Below are positions 6,423-15,576 of a stretch of 50,259 bases of DNA, one piece after another. The stretch spans positions 1-50,259 of the forward strand of contig JAQUWD010000025.1 of the NCBI GenBank assembly GCA_028693055.1, given 5' to 3'. The notes under the pieces were generated by a model. That model saw only the letters and a list, made by a program, of their open reading frames with translations. It did not search any database and was not told the DNA's origin. A program made the position numbers and the translations under genes. Numbering within the stretch: the stretch's first letter is position 1; every line of letters begins with the position of its first letter. Origin of the DNA: Eubacteriales bacterium (GTDB lineage Bacteria > Bacillota > Clostridia > Christensenellales > Aristaeellaceae).

Positions 6423-7757
6423 ATGGCGGAATGGATTTCCCATTTGAAACGGCGGCTACAATCCGCACCGCAGCCGCCTGATATTGCGCAGCAGCGCAGC
6501 AGCCGTCTGTTTTATGCGCTGGGTGAGTCTAGCTGGGTAGCGGTTGATCAGCTTTCGGCTAACACATACTTGGCGGCGTTAATGCTGTATTTAGGGTTCA
6601 GCGATAGCATCATCGGTGCGCTAATGTCCGTTAGCGCATTGGTCTGCGTCGTTCAGTTCCTCACCATCAGCTTAAGCCGCCGTTTTCATGGCAAGCGTAT
6701 GGTTGTAACGGTCACCTCAGCTCAACGGTTGTGGATGGCCTTTCTGTTTTTTATTCCGTTTTTTCCGTTGTCAGTAGAGCTTAAAATGGTATTGATGGTA
6801 GCCGTTTATTTCCTGTTTAAAACGGCTATTAGCTTTGGTGGTCCGGCTGCGTCTGAATGGGTGGCGCAAATGACGCCAAAACGGATTATTGGGCGATACC
6901 TGAGTGCAAAAGACGCTACGGCTGTTGGCTTTCAGGCGGTTGTCCTATTGGTTGCCAGCGTAATCCTAGATACTTATAAGACTACGCAGCCTCTACGTGC
7001 GTTTGGCCTGCTAGGGATTATGGTGGTCGTTCTGTGCTTGTTTGGCTTTATCGCTTATATGCGCGTCGAGGATGTTGAGGAGGAAACAGCCAACATCCCA
7101 AAACATAAGCGTGAACGTATTTGGCCGCAAATTGTCTGTTGCTTAAAAAGTCCCGCCTTTCGTACCGTTATGGTGATGGACTGTCTATGGCAAATCAGCT
7201 ACTATATTGCCAGTCCCTATAACGCCAGCTATTCCATTAAGGAGATGTCGCTATCCTTTACCTTTATGTCTGCCGTTGGATTTGCCGGTAATTTCGCCCG
7301 TATTCTAATCGCTCGGCAAATGGGAAAATGGGCGGATCGCACCTCCATGGCTAAGGTGCTGCGATGGTCCCTTATTCTTTTTGCTATACAGTATGTGATT
7401 TGGATTTTAATGCGTCCAGAAATGGCGACGTGGATGTATTTGATTATGATGGCTTTCTCCGCCAGCGGTTGGAGCTTTATCGGAGTGGGCCTTTTTGGGG
7501 TAAAGCTGGAGCTGTTACCTCCGGGTCAGCGACAGGTGCAGTTTGCTGTAACGGCTGCAATTTCCGGCTTGGTTGGTTTTATCATGTCATGCATAGGCGG
7601 CGGCTTGCTGGACTGGCTGCAAAAATTGGATATGTCCCTGAATGGAATGGTAATCTACCCGCAGCAAATTCTTAATCTGTTGGGCGTTATTTGCGTACTT
7701 TTGTTATGCCTGTATTTAAAACTGGTGGTTGAACGCAGAGAAAAGGAAAATGAATAG
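6423..7757 (+). CDS. MFS transporter, likely sugar or galactoside permease
   Basis: A 444-residue protein with about twelve hydrophobic helices and a soluble N-terminus of about 35 residues. The first helices (LAALMLYLGFSDSIIGALMS) and the central charged loop (VEDVEEETANIPKHKRERIW) fit the two-times-six layout of the major facilitator superfamily. I do not see a family-specific motif that fixes the substrate. It ends 19 bp before the alpha-galactosidase gene, so import of alpha-galactosides or their products is the simplest inference. The ATG has GAGAAGGACGG upstream. The 115 bp between lepB and this gene contains no clear terminator or promoter. Confidence 0.82.
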   Translation: MAEWISHLKRRLQSAPQPPDIAQQRSSRLFYALGESSWVAVDQLSANTYLAALMLYLGFSDSIIGALMSVSALVCVVQFLTISLSRRFHGKRMVVTVTSAQRLWMAFLFFIPFFPLSVELKMVLMVAVYFLFKTAISFGGPAASEWVAQMTPKRIIGRYLSAKDATAVGFQAVVLLVASVILDTYKTTQPLRAFGLLGIMVVVLCLFGFIAYMRVEDVEEETANIPKHKRERIWPQIVCCLKSPAFRTVMVMDCLWQISYYIASPYNASYSIKEMSLSFTFMSAVGFAGNFARILIARQMGKWADRTSMAKVLRWSLILFAIQYVIWILMRPEMATWMYLIMMAFSASGWSFIGVGLFGVKLELLPPGQRQVQFAVTAAISGLVGFIMSCIGGGLLDWLQKLDMSLNGMVIYPQQILNLLGVICVLLLCLYLKLVVERREKENE

Positions 7758-7776
7758 AGTAGGGAGATGACCAGTC

Positions 7777-9813
7777 ATGGATATTACCTTTCAGCGCAAT
7801 GGAATAAGCATTGATATTGAAGTGGACGATGAGGGGCGCGTTTCCTTATGGAATTGCTCAATGACGAAACGTTCGCGCAAGGGAGAACAAGGGTGGCAGC
7901 CTTTGGTAGAGGTGCAAGGCACAGGCTATCAACACGGGCATCATCATGGCTGTAAACATCCCCTCACCTCGCCCGGAACGGAACTGCGCTATGAAAAGCA
8001 TTCCTTCATGCCAACAGCGGATGGAGAGCTTTTTGTGCTTTCCCAAAAAACGGATGAAATCAGAGCGATCACCCGTTGGCGGTTTTATAACGGCGTTACC
8101 GCTCTGCGCGCGGAAACAACAGTAGAAAACATCGGCAGCGAAGGCTTTTCGTTGGAGTATGTCTCATCCTTCGCACTCAATGGGCTAGGCCATGGGGAAG
8201 AAGAGCGGAGCGGGGATTACCAAATCGCTATTCCCCATAACACTTGGTATGGCGAGTGCCGCTGGAAGAACAACACTTTGCACGAGCTTGGATATGACGT
8301 TGTCAATAACGCAACCGTGCAACGAATTGCGCTAAGCAACACAGGAACCTGGGCTTGCGGGGAGCATTTGCCCATGGGCGGCTTTTTGCAGCCGGGGCAC
8401 GCCATGATCTGGCAGATTGAGACCTCGGCTAGCTGGTGCTGGGAAATCGGCGATTTGAAGGAACGGCTCTATTTGGAGCTAAGCGGCCCAAGCTGGCAGG
8501 AGCATCAATTCCGCAAACGGCTAAAGCCGGGCGAAGCCTTTACCAGCGTTCCCTGCGCCGTAGCGTTTGGAAGCGATTTTGAATGTGGCGTTGACGAGAT
8601 GACCCGCTACCGTCGCTGTATTCGCCGCACAAATACGGATAATGCTCATCCCAGTGTTATTTTTAACGATTATATGAATTGCTTGGACGGCGATCCGACC
8701 ACCGAGAAGGAGCTGCCTCTTATCGACGCCGCTAGCGAGGCTGGCTGCAAGTATTACTGCGTGGATGCAGGCTGGTATGCCGACGGGCCATGGTGGGATG
8801 GCGTAGGGGAATGGCTACCGTCTCAGGAGCGCTTTCCCGATGGCTTGGAAGAAGTCATGAATCGCATACACGCAAAAGGAATGATTCCTGGCTTGTGGCT
8901 GGAGCTTGAGGTGATGGGCATTCACTGTCCATTGGCGGACAAAGTGCCTGATGACTGGTTCTTTTTACAGGACGGTAAGCGCGTGATCTCCGAAAGCCGC
9001 TATCAGCTGGATTTCCGCAATCCAGCGGTGATACGCCATGCTAACGAGGTGATTGACCGCCTCGTAACGCAGTATGGAGTCGGCTATATCAAAATGGATT
9101 ATAACATCAATCCGGGTCCGGGCACCGACCACGCCTCGGACAGCTCCGGAGACGGTTTGTTGATGCATACCCGCGCTTATCTGCAATGGTTAGACGAAGT
9201 ATTTGCCCGTTATCCTGATTTGGTCATCGAGAACTGTTCTAGCGGCGGTATGCGCATGGAGTATTCTCATCTGAGCCGTTATAGTATTCAAAGCGTCACC
9301 GATCAAACCGATTATGTCAAAATGGCTTGTATTGCCTGTAACTGTATGACGGCCTGTGCTCCCGAGCAGGCTGCCATTTGGAGCTATCCCCTTCGAGATG
9401 GCGACGATGAAGAGGTAATCTTCAATATGGTCAACGCCATGCTTTTGCGCATCCATCAAAGCGGCCATCTGGCGGAGCTGTCCCCGAGCCGTTTGGCTTT
9501 GGTGAAGGAAGGCATTGCTTACCACCTGAGCATTGTTGAAAAGCTTAAGGATGGTTTGCCATTCTGGCCGTTGGGATTGGCGGATTTTTTTAGCGAGTGG
9601 CTGAGCGTGGGCATTCGTTGCGGTACGGAAGCATGGCTGGCTGTGTGGCATACCCATCAAACGAACGCAAGCTGCGCCATCCCTCTTCCCGGCTGGAAAA
9701 ACGCCGAATGCGTATATCCGTCCCAGTATCCCACAACCTATGAAATGACAGGGGAAAAGCTTACGGTTCATTTGCCGGGGAAAAATGCCCGCCTGTTTCA
9801 TCTAACAAAATAA
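7777..9813 (+). CDS. GH36-family alpha-galactosidase
   Basis: A 678-residue cytoplasmic enzyme (no signal peptide) that should release alpha-linked galactose from raffinose- or melibiose-type sugars. The N-terminal beta-sandwich (about 1-280) is followed by the catalytic barrel: GCKYYCVDAGWY, GMIPGLWLELEVMG, and the nucleophile Asp441 in IKMDYN. The acid/base region reads NCSSGGMRMEYS: the position normally held by Asp is Glu495. The later SIQSVTDQTDY and PEQAAIWSYPL match GH36 proteins. A short C-terminal beta domain closes the protein. Length is typical. The ATG has GGGAGATGACC upstream, and the MFS gene lies 19 bp before it. Activity on related glycosides, or altered activity because of Glu495, is possible. 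Confidence 0.9.
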   Translation: MDITFQRNGISIDIEVDDEGRVSLWNCSMTKRSRKGEQGWQPLVEVQGTGYQHGHHHGCKHPLTSPGTELRYEKHSFMPTADGELFVLSQKTDEIRAITRWRFYNGVTALRAETTVENIGSEGFSLEYVSSFALNGLGHGEEERSGDYQIAIPHNTWYGECRWKNNTLHELGYDVVNNATVQRIALSNTGTWACGEHLPMGGFLQPGHAMIWQIETSASWCWEIGDLKERLYLELSGPSWQEHQFRKRLKPGEAFTSVPCAVAFGSDFECGVDEMTRYRRCIRRTNTDNAHPSVIFNDYMNCLDGDPTTEKELPLIDAASEAGCKYYCVDAGWYADGPWWDGVGEWLPSQERFPDGLEEVMNRIHAKGMIPGLWLELEVMGIHCPLADKVPDDWFFLQDGKRVISESRYQLDFRNPAVIRHANEVIDRLVTQYGVGYIKMDYNINPGPGTDHASDSSGDGLLMHTRAYLQWLDEVFARYPDLVIENCSSGGMRMEYSHLSRYSIQSVTDQTDYVKMACIACNCMTACAPEQAAIWSYPLRDGDDEEVIFNMVNAMLLRIHQSGHLAELSPSRLALVKEGIAYHLSIVEKLKDGLPFWPLGLADFFSEWLSVGIRCGTEAWLAVWHTHQTNASCAIPLPGWKNAECVYPSQYPTTYEMTGEKLTVHLPGKNARLFHLTK

Positions 9814-9939
9814 GAGCCAATCTTTTACAATTTCAAAGAGAAGTTGAAGCCGTATGCCCTTGCGCTTTTTTCGAAACAATGCTTTAATAGGTAGGAACGC
9901 TGAAATAGCGGCATGCATGTTTGGAAGAGGTGCATCTCT

Positions 9940-10818
9940 GTGGATATACAATGGTATCCGGGGCATATGGCAAAGGCGAAGCGCTTATTGATTACTCAGC
10001 TTGGCAAGGTGGACCTTGCCATTGAACTATGCGACGCGCGCTTACCCTTATCTAGCCGTAATCCCGCCTTAAACGCGTTAATCAGTCACAAAAGACGGAT
10101 TCTTCTTTTGTGCAAGGCTGATTTGGCAGAACCGGCAAAAACAAAACAATGGCTGGCCTATTTCGCCAGCATCGGGGTAGAGGCGATGGCCTATGACGCT
10201 ACTCCTCAAAAGACCAAGCAAGCCAAGCTGTTTATTGAAAATGCAGCAAAAGCCGTGATTGAGCGGGGCGAGCGCCGGGGAATTGCTAAAACCATACGAG
10301 CCATGGTAATCGGCGTACCCAACGTGGGTAAAAGCACCTTTATCAACCGCATGTATGGCGGCAGCGTCACGGAAACCGGCGACCGCCCCGGGGTGACAAA
10401 AAGCAATCGCTGGGTAAAGGTTTCGCCCTATTTGGAAATTCTGGACACGCCGGGTATGCTCTGGCCTAAATTAAACGATCAGCAAGCCGCAACCCGCCTA
10501 GCCTACATTGGCACCATCAAGGACGCGGTCTACAATCAGGAGGAGCTGTGCGCCAGCCTGCTGGAGGATCTTCTCAAAGCTATGCCTCAGCGGGCAATGG
10601 AACGCTATAAAATTAAAAATCCGGAGCTCACGGGCTACGACCTTTTGGAAGAGGTCTGTAGAGGGCGCGGTTTTCTCATGCGCGGCGGCATTATGGATAC
10701 CGACCGTGCCTGCGCCGTTGTGCTTGATGAATTCCGCGCGGGAAAGGTCGGCAAGCTCACCTTGGAGGAAGCGCCCATCCCGGAGAAACCAAGGGAGGAA
10801 AGCCTTGATGAGTGCTAA
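9940..10818 (+). CDS. rbgA: Ribosome biogenesis GTPase RbgA (YlqF)
   Basis: A 292-residue circularly permuted GTPase that acts in late 50S assembly. The N-terminus MDIQWYPGHMAKAKR is diagnostic. The permuted motif order is seen: the G4 motif first (LLCKADLAE, where the usual Asn of NKxD is Cys), then G1 in GVPNVGKSTFINR (about residues 125-137) and G3 in LDTPGMLWP. The C-terminal helical domain that binds rRNA follows. The GTG at 9940 is chosen because it gives the canonical N-terminus and has GGAAGAGG nine bases upstream; earlier in-frame codons give a non-homologous extension. It overlaps the start of rnhB by 11 bp. Confidence 0.95.
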   Translation: MDIQWYPGHMAKAKRLLITQLGKVDLAIELCDARLPLSSRNPALNALISHKRRILLLCKADLAEPAKTKQWLAYFASIGVEAMAYDATPQKTKQAKLFIENAAKAVIERGERRGIAKTIRAMVIGVPNVGKSTFINRMYGGSVTETGDRPGVTKSNRWVKVSPYLEILDTPGMLWPKLNDQQAATRLAYIGTIKDAVYNQEELCASLLEDLLKAMPQRAMERYKIKNPELTGYDLLEEVCRGRGFLMRGGIMDTDRACAVVLDEFRAGKVGKLTLEEAPIPEKPREESLDEC

Positions 10819-11446
10819 ACCTTCCGAAAAGCGAATAAAGCATTTCCAGGAGATGGTCGCTTATGATCAAGCGCATCTCGGTTTTGGTTCCTCTTTAGCA
10901 GGAATGGATGAGGTGGGGCGCGGACCCTTGGTGGGCAACGTCGTAACCGCCTGTGTGATTATGCCTGCCGAACCGCTTTTTCCGTGGATTGACGATTCCA
11001 AAAAGCTTAGCGCCGCCCGCCGGGAGGAAGTATACGCCCAAATTATGGAGCATGCCCTTTACGTAGGTGTTGGTCAAGCCAGCCCGGAAGAAATTGATCA
11101 AATGAACATATTAAACGCTACCCGCCTAGCCATGGAACGCGCAGCGGAAAAAGCTCCCGCCACGCTCTGCATTGTAGACGCGGTTCGGGGGCTCTTTCTG
11201 CCGTTCCCGATATTGTCCGTGATTAAAGGCGACAGCACCAGCTACAATGTGGCGGCAGCTAGCATTGTAGCAAAGGTCACTCGTGATCAGCAAATGAGGA
11301 CATATGCGCTTGAATATCCGCAATACGGCTTCGAGCATAATATGGGCTATGGAACGGCTGAGCATATCGCCGCCCTGCGTAAGTACGGCGCTACGCCGCA
11401 ACACCGCCAAAGCTTTATTGGCAAACTCCTGGAGGAGACCGAATGA
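10808..11446 (+). CDS. rnhB: Ribonuclease HII
   Basis: A 212-residue RNase HII, which cuts the RNA strand of RNA-DNA hybrids and removes single ribonucleotides from DNA. The metal-binding carboxylates are visible: Asp34 and Glu35 in GMDEVGRGPLVGN, the Asp in CIVDAVRG and the Asp in AKVTRDQQM, with the conserved DSKKLS and GDSTSYNVAAASI segments between. The ATG at 10808 has GGGAGGAAAG upstream and lies inside the end of rbgA. The next gene overlaps by 4 bp (ATGA), so rbgA, rnhB and the glycosyltransferase are translationally linked. Confidence 0.96.
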   Translation: MSAKPSEKRIKHFQEMVAYDQAHLGFGSSLAGMDEVGRGPLVGNVVTACVIMPAEPLFPWIDDSKKLSAARREEVYAQIMEHALYVGVGQASPEEIDQMNILNATRLAMERAAEKAPATLCIVDAVRGLFLPFPILSVIKGDSTSYNVAAASIVAKVTRDQQMRTYALEYPQYGFEHNMGYGTAEHIAALRKYGATPQHRQSFIGKLLEETE

Positions 11447-14400
11447 TGAAGAAGCTTGGAATCCTTTTGCTATGTATGTTCCTTCTTGTACCAGCACTAG
11501 CGTTGGGACAAAGCGCGTCCAACCTGATCACCAACGGCGACTTTGAGAGCCTTGATGAATTTGGCGATCCGTCGGGCTGGTATGCCACCAGTTATCGAAA
11601 GGAACAAGGCTATTCCCGTTTGATGCTTACGGACGAAGTGTCCCATAGCGGGAAATATGCCGTATCTGTTCAAAACGCAAGCCTTAACGACGCTCGCTAT
11701 ACCTACAACGCTGCCGTGGAGCCGAACGCTTTGTATCGTCTGTCTGCCTATGTCTTGGTTGCGGAAATGGGTGATGAGGGCAACGGCGCTAATCTGGCAA
11801 TCGAGGATATTTACTCCTTTTGTCCCGGTGTTTATGATACCAATGGCGACTGGCAGCTGCTAGAATGGTACGGCCGCACCGGTGAAAACCAGAATACGCT
11901 ATGCTTTGGCGTGAGAGTTGGCGGTTATGGCTCCGAGAGCATTGGTCACGCCTATTTTGACGATGTGTCGTTAGTCAAGGTCGATGCTGTTCCGGACGGT
12001 GTGTTGCCTGCTATTTGGTATTCGGTGGCTACATCTGCGGCTGATAAAGACACTGCCGCCGAAAGCACAGGCCAAAGCACGCTGGCCTTTATCGTGCTTG
12101 CGTTGGGCTTTGGTCTGCTTTACTTGCTTTGTAGACCGCTACTTGGACGTAAAAGCTCTCGGTTTGCTCTATGGGCTTTTTCCTTTATGATGCTGGTTGC
12201 GTGCCTTGTCCGAATCTTCCTAGCCGAAAGGGTTGCCGGGTATCAGGTAGACATCAACTGCTTTACCGCATGGAGCCTTCGTATGGCGGATAAAGGGCCT
12301 GTCGGTTTTTATGCAGAGGATTACTTCTGTGACTACCCACCCGGATACATGCTTTTACTGTGGCCGATAGGTTTGATCCTGCGCGGCATGGGCGTCTATT
12401 CGGCACAGGTAAATACCATTGGATTGGTCATTGTTAAGAGTCTGCCGATTCTTTGCGACCTCCTGGGCGCAATCGTACTTTTTACCTATGGGAGAAAAAA
12501 ATTAGGCAGTGCTCCGGCTGCCTTGATTGGATTGCTGTATGCCTTTAGTCCTGCCATGCTGGTGAACGGCGCAGCTTGGGGACAAGCCGATAGCGTGCTG
12601 GCGCTCTTTTTGCTGCTGTGTACGATTTTTGCAATGGAACGTAAATGGCAGGCAGCGCTGCCCCTTTATACGCTCGCTATTTTGATAAAGCCGCAAGCGC
12701 TGCTATTCGCGCCCGTGGCGGGCCTGTGGCTTTTGCAGACGTTGCTGACAGACAAAAATACGAACCATCGGAAGCGTCTTTTGATGGGTATTGGGCTTTC
12801 GATCGTATCGGCAGCGTTGGTTATCGTCCCCTTTTCCATCGGACAGGAGGAACCGATCGGCTGGCTGATCAAGCTCTATTCAGAAACGCTAGGCTCCTAC
12901 GCATATGCCACCTTGAACACCGCCAATCTATATTACTTGCTGGCTGCTAACTGGAAGGCGCTTGGCACCTCAATCAGCTGGCTGTTGCCTGCGGCGACTG
13001 CATTCCTATCCTTGCTTTGTGCAGGTGCCTTTGGCTATGCACAAAAGAAAAAGGGCTTTTCGATTAAGAATAGAAACGTCCAGCTTGGATTGCTCTTTGT
13101 TTTGTTTGCGCTGTATCAGTTGGCGCTAGCCATTTTTGGAGCGAATTATATGGCCTATGGTTATGGCATGATGGCGTTGGTTTATGGCTTTACGCTACTA
13201 TGCATGCTCCATGACCACTCGGCGGATCGTCTGCCCTTTTATCTGGCAATTTCATTGATCGGCGTTTATGTGCTTGGCATTAAGGTACACGAGCGTTATC
13301 TTTTCCCGGCTCTTGCGTTATTGCTGTTGGGATATTTACGCAGCAAGGATATGCGCTTGCTCCATTTATTTGTGGGCTTCTCGATGACCACTTTCGTCAA
13401 TACTGCGATTGTACTGGACAACTCCATCCTTTTCGGTTCCTCGATGGGGCACTTGAATGACGATACCCTTGCGCTTAACGTGATCCTCTCTGCCTTGAAT
13501 CTGGTACTGACTGGGTACGGGGCTTATGTGGCGCTACGGCCAAAGGCAGTAGAAATCAAGCTTGCTCCCCCCCAGCAAGAGGAAGCATTTCAAGTTCCGC
13601 CTACTTACGAGGAAATGCTTCTGCGGCCCAAGAAAGCGGGCTTGGCGCTTTCAGCGCGAGATTATCTGATCATGGCAATTGTATCCATCCTTTATGGAGT
13701 GCTCGCCTTTACCAATTTGGGCAGTACAGTAGCTCCTCAGGACGGATGGGTTTCTTCCTCGGCAGAGGAACAGGTGGTTTTTGAGCTGCCTGAAAACCAG
13801 CCCTTCTACTTTATGTACTACTGCGGTGTAAGCTACAATAGCTTTTCAATTTCAGTCAGCGACGACGGAATCAATTGGTCGAAGAATTTTCCCTGCGAAA
13901 TGCGAGAGGGGCTCTGCTATCGCTGGAATTACGCCCTGCAATCCACGGAGAATGCCGATGGAAAAATCACGTACAGCGATAACTCTCCCATTGGTAAACT
14001 ACTATTGACGGGAAAATACTTGAGGGTAAACGCAGAATCAGCCGGGCTAAATATGTTTGAAATTGCCCTTCGAAATCAGGAAGGGGAACAAATCCCCCTG
14101 ATCCTTTCCGCTCATCTCTACGCTAATCCTTCCATGCTGGATGACGTCAAGCCCGCTGATCATCTGATTAACGAGCAGGATACCTGCGTCGGCGAACCGG
14201 GCTGGTATACGGGTACCTATTTCGACGAGATTTATCACGCCCGTACTGCCTATGAACACCTGCATGGTCAAAATCCCTACGAAACCACTCATCCGCCGCT
14301 GGGCAAGCTGCTGATGGCGGTAGGAATCGCAATTTTTGGCATGACCCCCTTTGGCTGGCGCTTTGCGGGGGCTTTTGTAGGTGCGCTGATGCTACCCGCC

Positions 14401-15558
14401 ATGTATTTGCTGGCAAAGCAGCTATTCAAAAGACGGGATATCGCTGCCTTCAGCATGATCGCTTTTGCGCTGGATTTGATGCATTACACGCAAACCCGAA
14501 TCGCGACCATCGATTCCTTCCCGGTGTTTTTCATTCTTCTTAGCTATCTATGCATGGTGCGCTATATGCAGACCGATGTGTTTGCCGTTGAGAAGAAGGA
14601 AGCTGAAAAGCTCTTTACAAGAGCCTATAAGAGAAGCTTGATCCCCCTTGGCTTATGCGGCTTATTTATGGGACTGTCCATTGCCAGCAAATGGATTGGA
14701 CTGTATTCTGCGGTTGGGCTGGCTGTTCTGTTTTTCTCCGCTATCTATCGGCAGTTCCGGGCAAATAACTATGCCTACTGCTATCTGGCGCAGGAAAAGG
14801 AAGCGAGGACGCAAAAGGATCTGCTCCGCATCAATGGGGCGCAGAAATATGCGCTGAACCGCATCTTCATCACCTGCGGCTTCTGCGTGCTGTTCTTCCT
14901 GCTGGTTCCTGCTGTGATCTACTACCTGAGCTATATCCCGTATCTTTCGCCCAATGGACCGGTAACCCTTCAACGCATTGTGCAGGCTCAAGTTGGAATG
15001 CTCAATTATCACAGCACCCCCGGACTTGGAATGGATCATCCCTTTCAATCCCCGTGGTGGCAATGGCCTTTTATTTTGAAACCTATGTGGTTTGCGCAGG
15101 ATAAATTCGAGCCTGAAGGCTTTGCGTCCACGATCATGTGCATGGGCAATCCGTGGGTGTTCTATATCGGCGCAATCTGTATGGCGGCGGTTATTGTGGC
15201 GCTTGTCGTAAAGCATATCCGTTTTAATAACGGAATGACCCTTCGCCGGGGAGATGGGGACTTAACGCTGTATACGCTGGTCGTCGCTTTTGCCGCGCAA
15301 TATCTGCCTTGGGTGCTCGTCCCCCGAAGCATGTATATGTATCATTACTTTGCAAGCGTGCCTTTTATCATTTTGGCAACGGCATGGGTGATTAACTTAA
15401 TTCCTAAGGAGCAGACGCGGCTTCGTAAAGGCGTACTCATTGGGTATTTGGCGGGGGCCGCGCTCTTCTTTGTCATGTTTTTCCCTTATGCTTCTGGTTG
15501 GCTTACCAGCACCCAATGGATGGACGCGATGAAATGGTTCTCCAAGCTTTACTACTAA
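11443..15558 (+). CDS. Giant two-module GT-C glycosyltransferase with carbohydrate-binding domains
   Basis: A 1371-residue membrane protein. Order of parts: signal peptide (ILLLCMFLLVPALAL); an extracytoplasmic CBM4/9-like beta domain (about 25-190, opening NLITNGDFES and closing AYFDDVSL); a first multi-helix GT-C module (about 205-700) with Asp270 in YQVDINCF and DYPPGYMLLL; a second extracytoplasmic beta domain with discoidin-like pattern (VSDDGINW, about 770-900); and a C-terminal PMT/GT39 module with the Asp928-Glu929 pair in YFDEIYHARTAYE, THPPLGKLL and a PMT C-terminal four-helix part. Enzymes of these folds move sugars from polyprenyl phosphate to proteins or glycans outside the membrane. 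Either both modules are active on one pathway or one is structural; sequence does not decide. It sits between rnhB and comM, where related genomes usually have smaller unrelated genes. Confidence 0.88.
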   Translation: MMKKLGILLLCMFLLVPALALGQSASNLITNGDFESLDEFGDPSGWYATSYRKEQGYSRLMLTDEVSHSGKYAVSVQNASLNDARYTYNAAVEPNALYRLSAYVLVAEMGDEGNGANLAIEDIYSFCPGVYDTNGDWQLLEWYGRTGENQNTLCFGVRVGGYGSESIGHAYFDDVSLVKVDAVPDGVLPAIWYSVATSAADKDTAAESTGQSTLAFIVLALGFGLLYLLCRPLLGRKSSRFALWAFSFMMLVACLVRIFLAERVAGYQVDINCFTAWSLRMADKGPVGFYAEDYFCDYPPGYMLLLWPIGLILRGMGVYSAQVNTIGLVIVKSLPILCDLLGAIVLFTYGRKKLGSAPAALIGLLYAFSPAMLVNGAAWGQADSVLALFLLLCTIFAMERKWQAALPLYTLAILIKPQALLFAPVAGLWLLQTLLTDKNTNHRKRLLMGIGLSIVSAALVIVPFSIGQEEPIGWLIKLYSETLGSYAYATLNTANLYYLLAANWKALGTSISWLLPAATAFLSLLCAGAFGYAQKKKGFSIKNRNVQLGLLFVLFALYQLALAIFGANYMAYGYGMMALVYGFTLLCMLHDHSADRLPFYLAISLIGVYVLGIKVHERYLFPALALLLLGYLRSKDMRLLHLFVGFSMTTFVNTAIVLDNSILFGSSMGHLNDDTLALNVILSALNLVLTGYGAYVALRPKAVEIKLAPPQQEEAFQVPPTYEEMLLRPKKAGLALSARDYLIMAIVSILYGVLAFTNLGSTVAPQDGWVSSSAEEQVVFELPENQPFYFMYYCGVSYNSFSISVSDDGINWSKNFPCEMREGLCYRWNYALQSTENADGKITYSDNSPIGKLLLTGKYLRVNAESAGLNMFEIALRNQEGEQIPLILSAHLYANPSMLDDVKPADHLINEQDTCVGEPGWYTGTYFDEIYHARTAYEHLHGQNPYETTHPPLGKLLMAVGIAIFGMTPFGWRFAGAFVGALMLPAMYLLAKQLFKRRDIAAFSMIAFALDLMHYTQTRIATIDSFPVFFILLSYLCMVRYMQTDVFAVEKKEAEKLFTRAYKRSLIPLGLCGLFMGLSIASKWIGLYSAVGLAVLFFSAIYRQFRANNYAYCYLAQEKEARTQKDLLRINGAQKYALNRIFITCGFCVLFFLLVPAVIYYLSYIPYLSPNGPVTLQRIVQAQVGMLNYHSTPGLGMDHPFQSPWWQWPFILKPMWFAQDKFEPEGFASTIMCMGNPWVFYIGAICMAAVIVALVVKHIRFNNGMTLRRGDGDLTLYTLVVAFAAQYLPWVLVPRSMYMYHYFASVPFIILATAWVINLIPKEQTRLRKGVLIGYLAGAALFFVMFFPYASGWLTSTQWMDAMKWFSKLYY

Positions 15559-15576
15559 GCGAAAGAGGGTACAAAA

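Noticed and set aside
5357..6424. Long minus-strand open frames opposite DUF951 and lepB
   Set aside because: They mirror strongly supported plus-strand genes, lack ribosome binding sites and have low-complexity His/Phe-rich composition.
9190..9801. 203-codon minus-strand frame inside the GH36 gene
   Set aside because: Opposite a gene with full family motifs; no start signals and no coherent fold.
10508..10807. Upstream extension of rnhB inside rbgA
   Set aside because: The homologous N-terminus begins at the ATG at 10808 with a good ribosome binding site; the extension is the out-of-frame reading of rbgA.
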